NCBI GenBank assembly: GCA_017608575.1
Contig: JAFCFP010000018.1
Coordinates: forward strand, 1 to 20,068
Length of the DNA stretch: 20,068 nt
Direction: 5' to 3'
DNA from: Candidatus Iainarchaeum sp.
GTDB lineage: Archaea; Iainarchaeota; Iainarchaeia; Iainarchaeales; DTGL01
The notes under the pieces were generated by a model. The model saw only the letters and a list, made by a program, of their open reading frames with translations, was not told the origin of the DNA and made no database searches. The translations under genes were made by a program, and so were the position numbers. Positions 8,645 through 15,911 of the stretch are shown here, piece by piece; within the stretch, counting starts at the first letter, position 1, and the number at the start of each line of letters is the position of its first letter.

Positions 8645-9537
8645 TTCAAATGAATGAATTGAAAAAAGTGGAAATTGTTGTTGGCTTTGCGTGCAACAAC
8701 AGGTGCCTGTTTTGCTCAATTGGAGCAAAAAATGAAAACAAGAGCACTGAGCAAATAAAAAAAGAAATAATTAAAGCAATCAAAAAAGACAAAGCAAGGG
8801 AAATAAATTTCACTGGAGGCGAACCAACAATAAGGAAGGACATTTTTGAATTAGTGGAATTTGCAAAAAAAACTGGCGCTAAAACAGTGCGTGTAACAAC
8901 AAATGGGCGAATGTTTTCAAACAAGGATTTTACTGAAAGAATAGCAAAAGCCGGCTTGAATGGGACAATTTTTTCAATTCATGGCTCTAACGCGGAAACG
9001 CATGACTCGCTTAGCAATGTAAAAGGCGCATTCATTCAAACAATTAAGGGCTTAACCAATGCAAGAACACAAAAGCTAACAATTGACATTAACACTGTTG
9101 TTACAACTGAAAATCTTGACGAATTGCCGGAACTAGCTGAAATGCTTTCAAGAAATTTTAGCATTCGCTCAATGTGCATTATTTTTCCGGACATTGACGG
9201 CTTTCTTGAAGCAAATCCCTGGCTTGTGCCATCATTCAGCCAAGCAATTAAAAGTATTGATGAAACAGTTACAGTGCTAAAAAAATATGAAAAAACCGCT
9301 TGGGTGTTAAACGTGCCGCCTTGCCTTTTTGAAAAAAACCGCAATGCAGCAAGTTGTGGCGAATTACGCACTAAAATGTACTGGTTTGACTTGCAAGTGA
9401 ACTTGGATGAAAACAGGTCAAAGGGAAAAATAAAACTAAAAGAATGTAAGCACTGCACTCTTGAAAAAAACTGTGTTGGAATTTCAAAAAAATACATTGA
9501 ATTAAAAGGAGAACCAAAAATAAAAGCATTAAAGTGA
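8641..9537 (+). CDS. Radical SAM enzyme, small HxsC-like paralogue B
   Basis: This 298-residue protein begins at GTG 8641, overlapping the previous stop by four bases (GTGA). ATG 8650 is an equally reasonable start and would remove three residues. It has CNNRCLFC (Cys18, Cys22, Cys25), GGEP (59-62), TTNGRMFSNKDF and SIHGSNAETHDSLSNVKGAF, so it is a complete radical SAM core close to its neighbours. The C-terminal CKHCTLEKNC (Cys269, 272, 278) repeats the CxxCx5C auxiliary site of HxsC-type proteins, and a further VPPCLFEKN cysteine lies upstream. The 3' end overlaps the next gene by four bases. Substrate is inferred to be the His-Xaa-Ser peptide. Confidence 0.85.
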   Translation: MIQMNELKKVEIVVGFACNNRCLFCSIGAKNENKSTEQIKKEIIKAIKKDKAREINFTGGEPTIRKDIFELVEFAKKTGAKTVRVTTNGRMFSNKDFTERIAKAGLNGTIFSIHGSNAETHDSLSNVKGAFIQTIKGLTNARTQKLTIDINTVVTTENLDELPELAEMLSRNFSIRSMCIIFPDIDGFLEANPWLVPSFSQAIKSIDETVTVLKKYEKTAWVLNVPPCLFEKNRNAASCGELRTKMYWFDLQVNLDENRSKGKIKLKECKHCTLEKNCVGISKKYIELKGEPKIKALK

Positions 9538-10385
9538 AAAAAATGGACTGGCCTTTAACATTCAAATGCAACAATAACTGCATTTCGTGCATTTTTGACA
9601 CTCGCATGAACAAATACATGGGAACTCCGTATCTTAAAGAAATAAAAAGAGTGATTGAAAAAGTGCCAGAAGGAGAATACTTGGCTTTCACTGGCGGCGA
9701 GCCAACGTTAAGGGAAGAATTTTTTGACATACTAAAAATGGCCCGCCAAAGACATCCAAAAAAATACTTATTCGTTGTATCGAATGGAAGGGCGTTTTCT
9801 GACAAAAAATTCGTGAAAAAATTAAAAGAATTAAATCTGGGAAACTTTATGATTGGAATTGCATTATACGGCCATAACGCTGAAATACATGATTCAATTA
9901 CAAGAGTTAAAGGAAGCTGGAACGAAACAATGAAAGGCATTGAAAATTTACTGAATGCTGGCTTTAACGTTGAATTAAGAGTAATAGTTCAAAAAGCAAA
10001 CTACAAACACTTAACCGAAATAGCAGAAATAGTGAAAAAGAAATTTTTCAAAATTAAAAGAATTGTTTTCATTAACATGAAATACACTGGAAATGCATTC
10101 ATTAACAGGAAAAAAATATTCGTCAAATACAGCAAAGCAGCAATAGAAGCCCAAAAAGCATTTGATGCACTTGAAGGAACAAAAATTGAAACAAGGCTTT
10201 ACCATTTTCCATTATGCCTGCTTGAAGAAAAATACAGAAAAGCAGCAAGCGGCATCACAAAACAGTCAAGAGAATTAACCTTGCTGGAAAAATGCAATGA
10301 ATGTTCATTGAAAGAAGAATGCCCCCAAATATGGAAAACCTATTTGCCATTAGCTGGAGAAAGCGAATTCAAGCCAGTCAAATAG
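9534..10385 (+). CDS. hxsC: Radical SAM maturase HxsC
   Basis: This 283-residue protein is, of the small radical SAM enzymes here, the one most like bacterial HxsC. It has CNNNCISC (Cys12, 16, 19), GGEP (54-57), SNGRAFSDKKF (83-93), then GIALYGHNAEIHDSITRVKG (108-127), LRVIVQKANYKHL (148-160), FPLCLLEEKYRKAASG (225-240) and a final CNECSLKEEC (Cys254, 257, 263). The GI.LYG form, the FPLCLL segment and length fit HxsC as I remember it. It starts at GTG 9534, overlapping the preceding stop; ATG 9543 is possible. It is the gene immediately before the precursor hxsA, in keeping with a direct maturase. Assignment is by motif recall. Confidence 0.72.
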   Translation: MKKMDWPLTFKCNNNCISCIFDTRMNKYMGTPYLKEIKRVIEKVPEGEYLAFTGGEPTLREEFFDILKMARQRHPKKYLFVVSNGRAFSDKKFVKKLKELNLGNFMIGIALYGHNAEIHDSITRVKGSWNETMKGIENLLNAGFNVELRVIVQKANYKHLTEIAEIVKKKFFKIKRIVFINMKYTGNAFINRKKIFVKYSKAAIEAQKAFDALEGTKIETRLYHFPLCLLEEKYRKAASGITKQSRELTLLEKCNECSLKEECPQIWKTYLPLAGESEFKPVK

Positions 10386-10394
10386 CCCACAGAA

Positions 10395-10405
10395 AAATAT
10401 ATTAA
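10395..10405 (+). promoter_or_regulatory. TATA-like box for hxsA
   Basis: AAATATATTAA lies in the 42-base gap before hxsA, about 28 bases (centre to ATG) upstream of 10428. This predicts a leaderless or nearly leaderless transcript. Its first nine bases are identical to the box before hxsD. A separate promoter would let the precursor be made in excess over the enzymes encoded upstream. Confidence 0.5.
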
Positions 10406-10427
10406 TTTTAGCAGCATTATTAGTTAC

Positions 10428-10841
10428 ATGAAAAAAGCATTAGAGCTATTGCCAAAAGTAAAAAAAACCTTTTCCGCTTTCCTGATTGAAGAAAAAGGCG
10501 GCATATCAAAGCATAAAATGATAACAATTGGCTCTTTTTTGGGCTCTATTTCACTTTTGAGCATGCTGCCAGAAGTAGCAGCGGCTCACTCCAATTCATT
10601 CACTATTGGATGGAATGCTGGAAACATTACAGCACAGCACGCTCATCACGCATCACACGCATCACACGCATCACACGCATCACACGCATCACACGCATCA
10701 CACGGATCACACTCATCACACTCATCACACGGATCACACTCATCACACTCATCACACTCATCACACTCATCACACGGATCACACGCATCACATGCAAGCC
10801 ATTACAGTAGCGGGGCATGCCCTACAACATATTGTCTTTAA
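10428..10841 (+). CDS. hxsA: His-Xaa-Ser repeat precursor peptide HxsA
   Basis: This 137-residue protein has two parts. Residues 1-53 are a leader-like region with a Lys/Glu-rich start, EEKGGISKHK (21-30), a hydrophobic stretch MITIGSFLGSISLLSML (31-47) and PEVAAAHS, which could be a cleavage site. Residues 74-127 are 18 uninterrupted His-Xaa-Ser triplets, with Xaa in the order six Ala, Gly, two Ser, Gly, four Ser, Gly, two Ala, Tyr. It ends SSGACPTTYCL with Cys131 and Cys136. Bacterial HxsA proteins likewise carry HxS runs ending in HYSS. It is very probably the substrate of the surrounding radical SAM enzymes; the chemical product is not known to me. It has its own TATA-like box, and its stop overlaps the next start (TAATG). 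Confidence 0.88.
   Translation: MKKALELLPKVKKTFSAFLIEEKGGISKHKMITIGSFLGSISLLSMLPEVAAAHSNSFTIGWNAGNITAQHAHHASHASHASHASHASHASHGSHSSHSSHGSHSSHSSHSSHSSHGSHASHASHYSSGACPTTYCL
10647..10808 (+). repeat. 18-copy 9-base coding repeat (His-Xaa-Ser tract)
   Basis: Eighteen 9-base units encode the HxS triplets. His is CAC in all units except the first (CAT or CAC context) and the one before Tyr (CAT), Ser is TCA, except AGT before the end, and the middle codon is GCA, TCA or GGA until a final TAC. The variation is almost confined to the first two bases of the middle codon. The tract probably grew by in-frame unit duplication. Confidence 0.9.
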
Positions 10842-12772
10842 TGGAAAATAACATGGAACTGGACATCTATGAAAGAGAGGGAACAATTTCGCTCAAGGAC
10901 TCTGAAAGGGTTAAGGATGCCATTTCAGCAATACCGTTTCTCTTAAAGGTTTTTGAAAAAAAAGGTAGAGTCATCTGCCGTTGTCCTGCTGATAGGGCTT
11001 TTTTTGTAATGGATAAAGAGGCATTCCATTCTTATGGGGAAAAAAAACTTGCCAAAAACACGATGCCCAAATTTGTAAAAATGGAGCCGAAATTTTATTA
11101 CTTCGGTTCTGCTGTTACGAGTGCTTGCAATTTTGCTTGTTCATATTGCTATGGTTTGGGAAAAGACAGGACAGGAAAAACAGCAAGCTGGGCTTTATTG
11201 AAAGAATCCATTGACTTCATTTCAAAAAACAACCCAAAAGCATGGGTTTCCTTTTTTGCTCCTGGCGAGCAAATGCTTTATTTCCCGCTCTTCAAAAGAA
11301 CCATAGAATACATTCAGAAAAAAATGAAACCAAAAAAAATGTTATTTTCTTCCAATGGATCTGGCAAACCAGAAAATTACCTGGCAATAGCCGACAGATT
11401 CCAAACACTTCAAATTTCCATTGATGGAAACCCAAAAATACAAGAAAAACAGAGACCACTTAAAGGAGGCGGGAGTTCTTCAGCCTTGGTGGAAAAGACC
11501 ATAAAAGAGCTTGTGAAAGCAGGAAAAAAAGTCAATATAAAAATAACAGTTACCAACGAGCATTTCAGAAAGGAAAAACAGACATTTAAGTACTTTCACG
11601 ATTTGGGGACAAAAATGGTGGCACTGTCACCCCTGAGCCCGCTTGGTCTCGGAAAAACAATAAATACAAACTTCAAAAAACTCATTGAATCTGAGTTAAA
11701 AATGCACGAATTGTTTGAATATTCAGGGATCTGCTCTCACATTGGAATAGAAGCCACTGAGGGGTACAAGGAAATCGTTTACTGCCCTGTGGGGCATTCT
11801 TTTAATGTTAGCTCTGACGGAATTGTTGGCAGTTGCATTTTATTAGGTGACAGGCAGGACTTAAAACTTCAAAAAGGACTGGAACAGCTGGTATTCGGAC
11901 AATTCAATGAAAAGAAAAAAAAATTTGAACTCAATGAAAAAAAGGTAAAAGAACTCAGGGAAATTCATAAAAAAGCAGAATGCTGGAACTGCGATTTCAA
12001 GCTCTGCTGGGGGGGCTGCCCAGTGCGCAACATTCAAAAAACAGGCTCGATTGAAAAAATTGACAAGTCCTATTGCTGGGAGAGAAAAACAGAATTTTTT
12101 GCACTTGCCCGCTACAAAGCAGAAAAAGAAATAATAAAACTCAAGCCTTGGATTGAGGAAAAAAATGGAAAAATGTTTCTTTGCATGCAATTCAATGAAT
12201 TTCCATTAAAAAAAAGCAGTGGCAAAAAAATAAGCGGAAACCCATTCATTGAATTCAATCCAAGCGAAACAGACCTCGAACAGCTACTTGAAAAAATCAT
12301 TGCACTTAACGAAAGAAGCAAATTGGAACCAGTTCTCTTCCTGTTATCTCCAAAAGCCAAGGGAAGACTCAATGCAAGAAATTCAATCAAATTCAAGCTT
12401 TTTTTGCACGAACTCAAAAAAAACAAAGTATTCTTCAAGGTAAGTAAACCAATAAAAATAACCGATACAAGCAATGAAAAGGAACAAAAGTTCTACGACG
12501 AATTTTGCATTCCAAAAAACTGCTTTGAATGCCTTGAATTGTTCAAAGTAAAAAATGGGAACGCTTACTATTGCAATGGAACAAAAGGTCCAAAAATCAG
12601 CAATGTTTTTGACAGGCAAGAAATATTTGAAGAATTTGAAAAAACTGCTTTAAAAGCAGGGCTGTGTGAAAACATGGAAAAAACTGGAACTTTATGGAAT
12701 GAGAAAAGCAATAAAAATAATAAGGAGAATGTTAATGTTATTATTGATAGGTATTTTGGGTTATACGAATGA
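10841..12772 (+). CDS. Large SPASM radical SAM enzyme with extra C-terminal domain
   Basis: This 643-residue protein starts at ATG 10841, sharing a base with the hxsA stop; an in-frame ATG at 10817 lies inside hxsA and is less likely. Residues 1-85 form an N-terminal extension of the kind peptide maturases use. The radical SAM motif is CNFACSYC (Cys96, 100, 103). The usual GGEP is replaced by PGEQ (141-144). A SPASM-type region follows, with Cys315, Cys332, Cys381, Cys384, Cys389, Cys393 and Cys412 (CWNCDFKLCWGGC), which normally holds two auxiliary clusters. Residues about 430-643 are an added domain with NCFECLELFKVKNGNAYYCN, which I do not recognise. Close coupling to hxsA makes this a likely HxsA-modifying enzyme; it is HxsB-like in layout but distinct from the better HxsB at the right of the window. 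Confidence 0.82.
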   Translation: MENNMELDIYEREGTISLKDSERVKDAISAIPFLLKVFEKKGRVICRCPADRAFFVMDKEAFHSYGEKKLAKNTMPKFVKMEPKFYYFGSAVTSACNFACSYCYGLGKDRTGKTASWALLKESIDFISKNNPKAWVSFFAPGEQMLYFPLFKRTIEYIQKKMKPKKMLFSSNGSGKPENYLAIADRFQTLQISIDGNPKIQEKQRPLKGGGSSSALVEKTIKELVKAGKKVNIKITVTNEHFRKEKQTFKYFHDLGTKMVALSPLSPLGLGKTINTNFKKLIESELKMHELFEYSGICSHIGIEATEGYKEIVYCPVGHSFNVSSDGIVGSCILLGDRQDLKLQKGLEQLVFGQFNEKKKKFELNEKKVKELREIHKKAECWNCDFKLCWGGCPVRNIQKTGSIEKIDKSYCWERKTEFFALARYKAEKEIIKLKPWIEEKNGKMFLCMQFNEFPLKKSSGKKISGNPFIEFNPSETDLEQLLEKIIALNERSKLEPVLFLLSPKAKGRLNARNSIKFKLFLHELKKNKVFFKVSKPIKITDTSNEKEQKFYDEFCIPKNCFECLELFKVKNGNAYYCNGTKGPKISNVFDRQEIFEEFEKTALKAGLCENMEKTGTLWNEKSNKNNKENVNVIIDRYFGLYE

Positions 12773-13719
12773 AAAAAGAAGGGAAAGACATTAAAAAAGC
12801 CAGATTAAAACTGATTGGAGCAGTTTTGGCTGTTCTCTTAATTTCAGTAATTGCAGGAATTATTCTCATGCATCCGGCTGTATCAGAAATTGAAAATGAA
12901 AAAAAGAAACTGACAGAAGAATTCATAAGTGGCACCTACGTTCCAGCTTGGCCCAACGAAAAGGAAAGTACAATTGAATGGTACTATTATTCACTGTTAA
13001 AGCCAATGGCAATGAGACTTGAAGGCAAAGAACTGCCAGAAAAAGAAAATAGAATATTTTATAACGGAATAAACAAAAGCTTTGAAAAAGAATGCACAGA
13101 ACAAACAGAACCCTGTCCTTTGTACAAAACCTTAATGCCCTACGGCATGGCAAATTCTGTCTACAGTGACATTATGGAAACAAAAAATCCATTTGAAAAT
13201 GCTGCTTTTTCAAACTCTCTCAATTACTGGAGGGAATACTTTGAATCTAATGAATGGACTGAAAGCAACCTTGAAGACATTTGGGGATTAATAGTTGTAG
13301 AACGTTTATACGGCACGTTCAGTGAACAAAAAGCAATAAGCACGGTTAACAAAATAATTGAAATGCCGGTAAAGGAATCAAGCGCTGGAGAAAAAGTAAA
13401 AACCACTTGGCTGAAAGCGGCCATTATCAAAAGAAGTCTCAACATCGAAAGCATGAATGAATACAGTGCAGTTAAAGGACTGCCCTCAAAGGAAGAAGTG
13501 GAAAAAGCAATCTGTGAAATTCCTTCAATTGAAGACATAGCCAAAAATGGAAATATCTGCGAGCTTATGGATTACTTTAAGTTAAAGGTGTTTTGTGGAA
13601 GAAAAAACAAGGAATTGGATTCAAAGGAACAAGAAGCCATACTACCTTATCTCAAAGAAAGGTTTTCTGACATTAAAGAACTCCTCTGCCAAGTTTTCAT
13701 ACTACAAATGGTTAACTGA
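12769..13719 (+). CDS. Membrane-anchored protein of unknown function
   Basis: This 316-residue protein starts by ATGA overlap with the preceding radical SAM gene, so it is the last gene of the plus-strand train. One hydrophobic helix (about residues 13-35, LIGAVLAVLLISVIAGIIL) follows a Lys-rich start, consistent with a one-pass protein whose C-terminal 280 residues face outside. That part looks mostly helical, with aromatic patches (IEWYYYSLLKPM), a few cysteines (CTEQTEPC near 105-112, later CEIP, NGNICEL and FCGRK) and no motif I recognise. It could hold or process the matured peptide at the membrane, but that rests only on position. It converges with the minus-strand gene 10 bases away. 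Confidence 0.75.
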   Translation: MKKEGKDIKKARLKLIGAVLAVLLISVIAGIILMHPAVSEIENEKKKLTEEFISGTYVPAWPNEKESTIEWYYYSLLKPMAMRLEGKELPEKENRIFYNGINKSFEKECTEQTEPCPLYKTLMPYGMANSVYSDIMETKNPFENAAFSNSLNYWREYFESNEWTESNLEDIWGLIVVERLYGTFSEQKAISTVNKIIEMPVKESSAGEKVKTTWLKAAIIKRSLNIESMNEYSAVKGLPSKEEVEKAICEIPSIEDIAKNGNICELMDYFKLKVFCGRKNKELDSKEQEAILPYLKERFSDIKELLCQVFILQMVN

Positions 13720-13729
13720 AACAAAAAAA

Positions 13730-14605
13730 TCAATCCAGGGGCAAAAAATCAAATTTGAATATTTTCAAGTAATTTGTCCAAATGCCTGGACAGTTTTTAA
13801 AATACTTACACTTTTGGCATTCCGCTCCCTTAACGCGGGCATTCAAGTAATTGTCAAAATCTTCACTGTAATGGAATTCAACCGCGTGTTTTGCATAATC
13901 TCCCAAAACACAGAAAGGATAACGAGTAATAACTGGTAGAATTCCATTGCATATTCCTCGATTGACTGCTTCTTTTACAAAAGGCACTGTTTCCTCAATT
14001 CTTGGCACAATTCTTTCACGATTCTCCCAAGCACGACCATTCGGATGTACAAAAATCAACTCCATTCCTTTAACACCAAGGCTTGCCAAAAAATCCACTG
14101 TAACCGCTAAATCCTTATAGTTCTGTCTTACTACAACGGTATCAGTCCTAATCCTTGCATTCAATTCAATCAAGTTTTTCAATCCAAGTACTGTCTCATT
14201 AAAAGAACCCTTTACTCCACTCAATTCTTCAAAAAGTTTTTCATTAGGGGCATGAAATGAAACAAAAAATTCGCCTCTGTTGCCAAGCACTGAAACAGTT
14301 CTTTCACAAAATTCCTTATTTGAAAAAAGCCTGCCATTTGTTTGCACTTGCACCTTGCAGAAATCCAATTCAATGAGTTTTTCAAGTAATTTAAAAAAAT
14401 CAGGTCTTAAAGCTGGTTCGCCTCCACTGAGAATGATTGCACTCGCAAAAGACCTTATTTTGGCGAATTCTTCAAACAATTCATTTGTTTTTTTAAAAGG
14501 CACAAAACCCCACATATTGTGCGTTTTTGGATCGTTGGGACGGGTGCAAAACAAGCAATGGTTATTGCATGCATGGTCTGGAATGCAAGTGTAAATTTTA
14601 GGCAT
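13730..14605 (-). CDS. Radical SAM enzyme, small HxsC-like paralogue E
   Basis: This 291-residue protein has the full radical SAM core: CNNHCLFC (Cys13, 17, 20), GGEP (61-64) and QTNGRLFSNKEF, then SFHAPNEKLFEELSGVKGSF, the diverged form of the segment seen in its paralogues. It also has YPFCVLGDYAKHAVEF and a C-terminal CQKCKYFKNC (Cys263, 266, 272) of CxxCx5C type. It is transcribed alone and faces the plus-strand train, ending 10 bases from it. Its upstream side is the IS110-like remnant, which may have separated it from the minus-strand radical SAM gene further right. No strong ribosome site is visible before the ATG. It is likely a further maturase of the same peptide; target unproven. 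Confidence 0.83.
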   Translation of the reverse strand: MPKIYTCIPDHACNNHCLFCTRPNDPKTHNMWGFVPFKKTNELFEEFAKIRSFASAIILSGGEPALRPDFFKLLEKLIELDFCKVQVQTNGRLFSNKEFCERTVSVLGNRGEFFVSFHAPNEKLFEELSGVKGSFNETVLGLKNLIELNARIRTDTVVVRQNYKDLAVTVDFLASLGVKGMELIFVHPNGRAWENRERIVPRIEETVPFVKEAVNRGICNGILPVITRYPFCVLGDYAKHAVEFHYSEDFDNYLNARVKGAECQKCKYFKNCPGIWTNYLKIFKFDFLPLD

Positions 14606-14648
14606 CTATGAAAACCCCATTAATTGTTTGCTTTTTTTGCTCATTTTT

Positions 14649-14812
14649 TTGCCTCAAGACATGCATCTATTCGTGCGTCGTGCTTACCGAAAGGTCTTGG
14701 CATGAGAGGCACACTATGTGAAGTCCGTTGAGGCAAGAACCAAGCAAGGGGGCACATTCATACTAACGCACGTGCTTTTGCGAGCAGAGGTGCATGCCAA
14801 GATCGTGCGTTA
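14649..14812 (-). ncRNA. Structured non-coding segment, possible IS110 bridge/seek RNA
   Basis: Immediately downstream of the transposase remnant, this segment is unusually rich in perfect inverted repeats. TAACGCAC at 14764-14771 pairs with 14805-14812 (8 bp). TTGCCTCAA at 14649-14657 pairs with 14728-14736 (9 bp). TCTTGGCATG at 14695-14704 is complementary to 14793-14802 (10 bp) and would join the loops of the first two stems. TCGTGCGT also occurs twice, at 14671 and 14803. IS110-family elements encode a two-loop guide RNA beside the transposase, downstream in the IS1111 group, which fits this position. T-rich runs flank it at about 14630-14650. The strand follows the transposase; no transcript evidence is available. 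Confidence 0.4.
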
Positions 14813-15232
14813 CTTGGCTTTTTTCTTACCCCTGGAGTTCACGTTTAATGTGTGGTACTCTCTCTTTCTGTAAGCATGATATATATGTAGCATAGCATTT
14901 TTCTTGCTACTGCTACTATTGCTTTGTTGGCTTCCTTTATCTTCTTGAGCCTGCAGCAATAGTGCTAGTTTTTCGCAGAAGCAATAGCCTTTACCTTTTT
15001 TGGGTGAGTCAGTGGTACTCCAACCCCTGTCATCAATCCGATCATACACTGGCTCGTAAAAACCATAAGCTTCCAATGCAAACTCTGTTTGTCCATCCAA
15101 ACCAGTCAAGAACGCATTCAAGGCTTGTGGAGTATTCATAAACTTTGCTTCCTTTACTACTCTTCCCCTACTGTTAACAACAGCAGCGTTGATAAACTCT
15201 TTATGGACATCAAGTCCAGCATAGAATGTCAT
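14810..15232 (-). pseudogene. Internally deleted, frameshifted IS110-family transposase
   Basis: The N-terminal part, MTFYAGLDVHKEFINAAVVN through YGFYEPVYDRIDDRGW (about 80 residues), matches the DEDD/RuvC-like start of IS110-family transposases, including the Asp of GLDVHK. The frame then shifts. In the next frame the family sequence VPLTHPKKVKAIASAK follows, and a third frame gives IKEANKAIVAVARKMLCYIY, typical of the C-terminal end. The middle, including the rest of the catalytic domain and the serine-containing C-terminal domain, is missing (family members are roughly 300-400 residues). It cannot be an active transposase. The start at 15232 has a strong ribosome site 8 bases upstream, while the longer frame to 15262 adds residues unlike the family. 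Confidence 0.8.
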
Positions 15233-15240
15233 ACAAAACC

Positions 15241-15246
15241 ACCTCC
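15241..15246 (-). promoter_or_regulatory. Strong ribosome binding site of the IS110 remnant
   Basis: GGAGGT on the minus strand lies 8 bases before ATG 15232 and decides the start over the upstream in-frame ATG at 15262. It matches the anti-Shine-Dalgarno sequence far better than the sequence before most genes in this window, consistent with a separate mobile origin. The rest of the gap to 15435 (about 190 bases) is AT-rich, and I see no gene in it. Confidence 0.6.
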
Positions 15247-15435
15247 ATAGCCGTAAGAACATTCCACTTTGGGGTTTTCATAACATTCATAAGGGAAAGA
15301 ATGAGAAAAAGGATAAAAAAGGATTTTGCTTATAACAAAGCATGAATCCATGGCCTGAATTCATTCCATACACAAGCTTTCAGCATAACTGGTTTTTTAT
15401 AAAAAAAAGTAGGAATTATGAGTTTGTTGAAATGC

Positions 15436-15900
15436 TCATTTGGTTTTCTCTTCTTCTCTTTTAACAATGGTAAAGCCACTACCTGGATTGCTCAAGTGAG
15501 TGGTGTAACATTTTTCACAACAGTATTCAATTAAAATTTTTTCTTCGTTCACAATTGCATTGCATTCCGATAATTGAAGCGTGCCAGTTTTTCCAGGCAG
15601 CAGGGGCTGGCTTATATTGAATATGTCCGTGCCGTTTAAAACGGGCACTTCAAGCCTAACAGAAACAATTTTTTTGCTACCAGAATTAAGGAATGGCACA
15701 ACAAGCCTGTTTTCAATGCATTTGCTCTTTCCATATTCAATTGAACAGCCAAGCTGGGCTCCCTGCATTGAAGTGTCTCTTGGTTGGTTCAATATAAAGA
15801 CATAGAGCCCGAATAATAAAAGGAAGAGAAAAAATACAATTGGCAGCAAAACTCTTTCCTTTTTTGAATAAAAATCCATGAAATCCTTAAAAAAACCCAT
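15436..15900 (-). CDS. One-pass membrane protein with cysteine-containing outer domain
   Basis: This 154-residue protein has a short charged start, one strong membrane helix (about residues 19-37, VLLPIVFFLFLLLFGLYVF) and an outer domain of about 110 residues. The outer part reads as beta-sandwich, with alternating strands in LVVPFLNSGSKKIVSVRLEV and PLLPGKTGTLQL. It holds cysteines at GCSIEYGKSKC, SECNA and EYCCEKC that could pair as disulfides. I do not recognise a family. It starts only nine bases after the upstream radical SAM stop, with GAGGTGA (15905-15911) as its ribosome site, so the two genes form an operon. This suggests a membrane partner for that enzyme or its product, which is an inference. 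Confidence 0.72.
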   Translation of the reverse strand: MGFFKDFMDFYSKKERVLLPIVFFLFLLLFGLYVFILNQPRDTSMQGAQLGCSIEYGKSKCIENRLVVPFLNSGSKKIVSVRLEVPVLNGTDIFNISQPLLPGKTGTLQLSECNAIVNEEKILIEYCCEKCYTTHLSNPGSGFTIVKREEEKTK

Positions 15901-15904
15901 TTTT

Positions 15905-15911
15905 TCACCTC
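15905..15911 (-). promoter_or_regulatory. Ribosome binding site of the 154-residue membrane protein
   Basis: GAGGTGA on the minus strand ends 4 bases before ATG 15900 and overlaps the stop codon of the upstream radical SAM gene. It supports this start and translational coupling. Confidence 0.6.

Noticed and set aside
10647..10808. CRISPR-like array
   Set aside because: The 9-base units are contiguous with no spacers and encode HxS triplets in frame.
10817..10840. Earlier ATG for the 643-residue radical SAM enzyme
   Set aside because: It lies inside hxsA and adds eight residues; the ATG at 10841 couples exactly to the hxsA stop.
10606..10851. Thr-His-His, Ile-Thr-Arg and Met-Arg-Val repeat proteins in other frames of the repeat
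   Set aside because: Any frame of a 9-base repeat stays open. Only the HxS frame has a TATA-like box, a leader and known family features.
13595..13939. Plus-strand frame bridging the convergent gene ends
   Set aside because: It overlaps the 316-residue gene and the radical SAM tail out of frame and shows no coding character.
14649..14812. tRNA or other standard structured RNA
   Set aside because: No cloverleaf, T-arm GTTC box or anticodon arm could be fitted; position beside the IS110 remnant explains it better.
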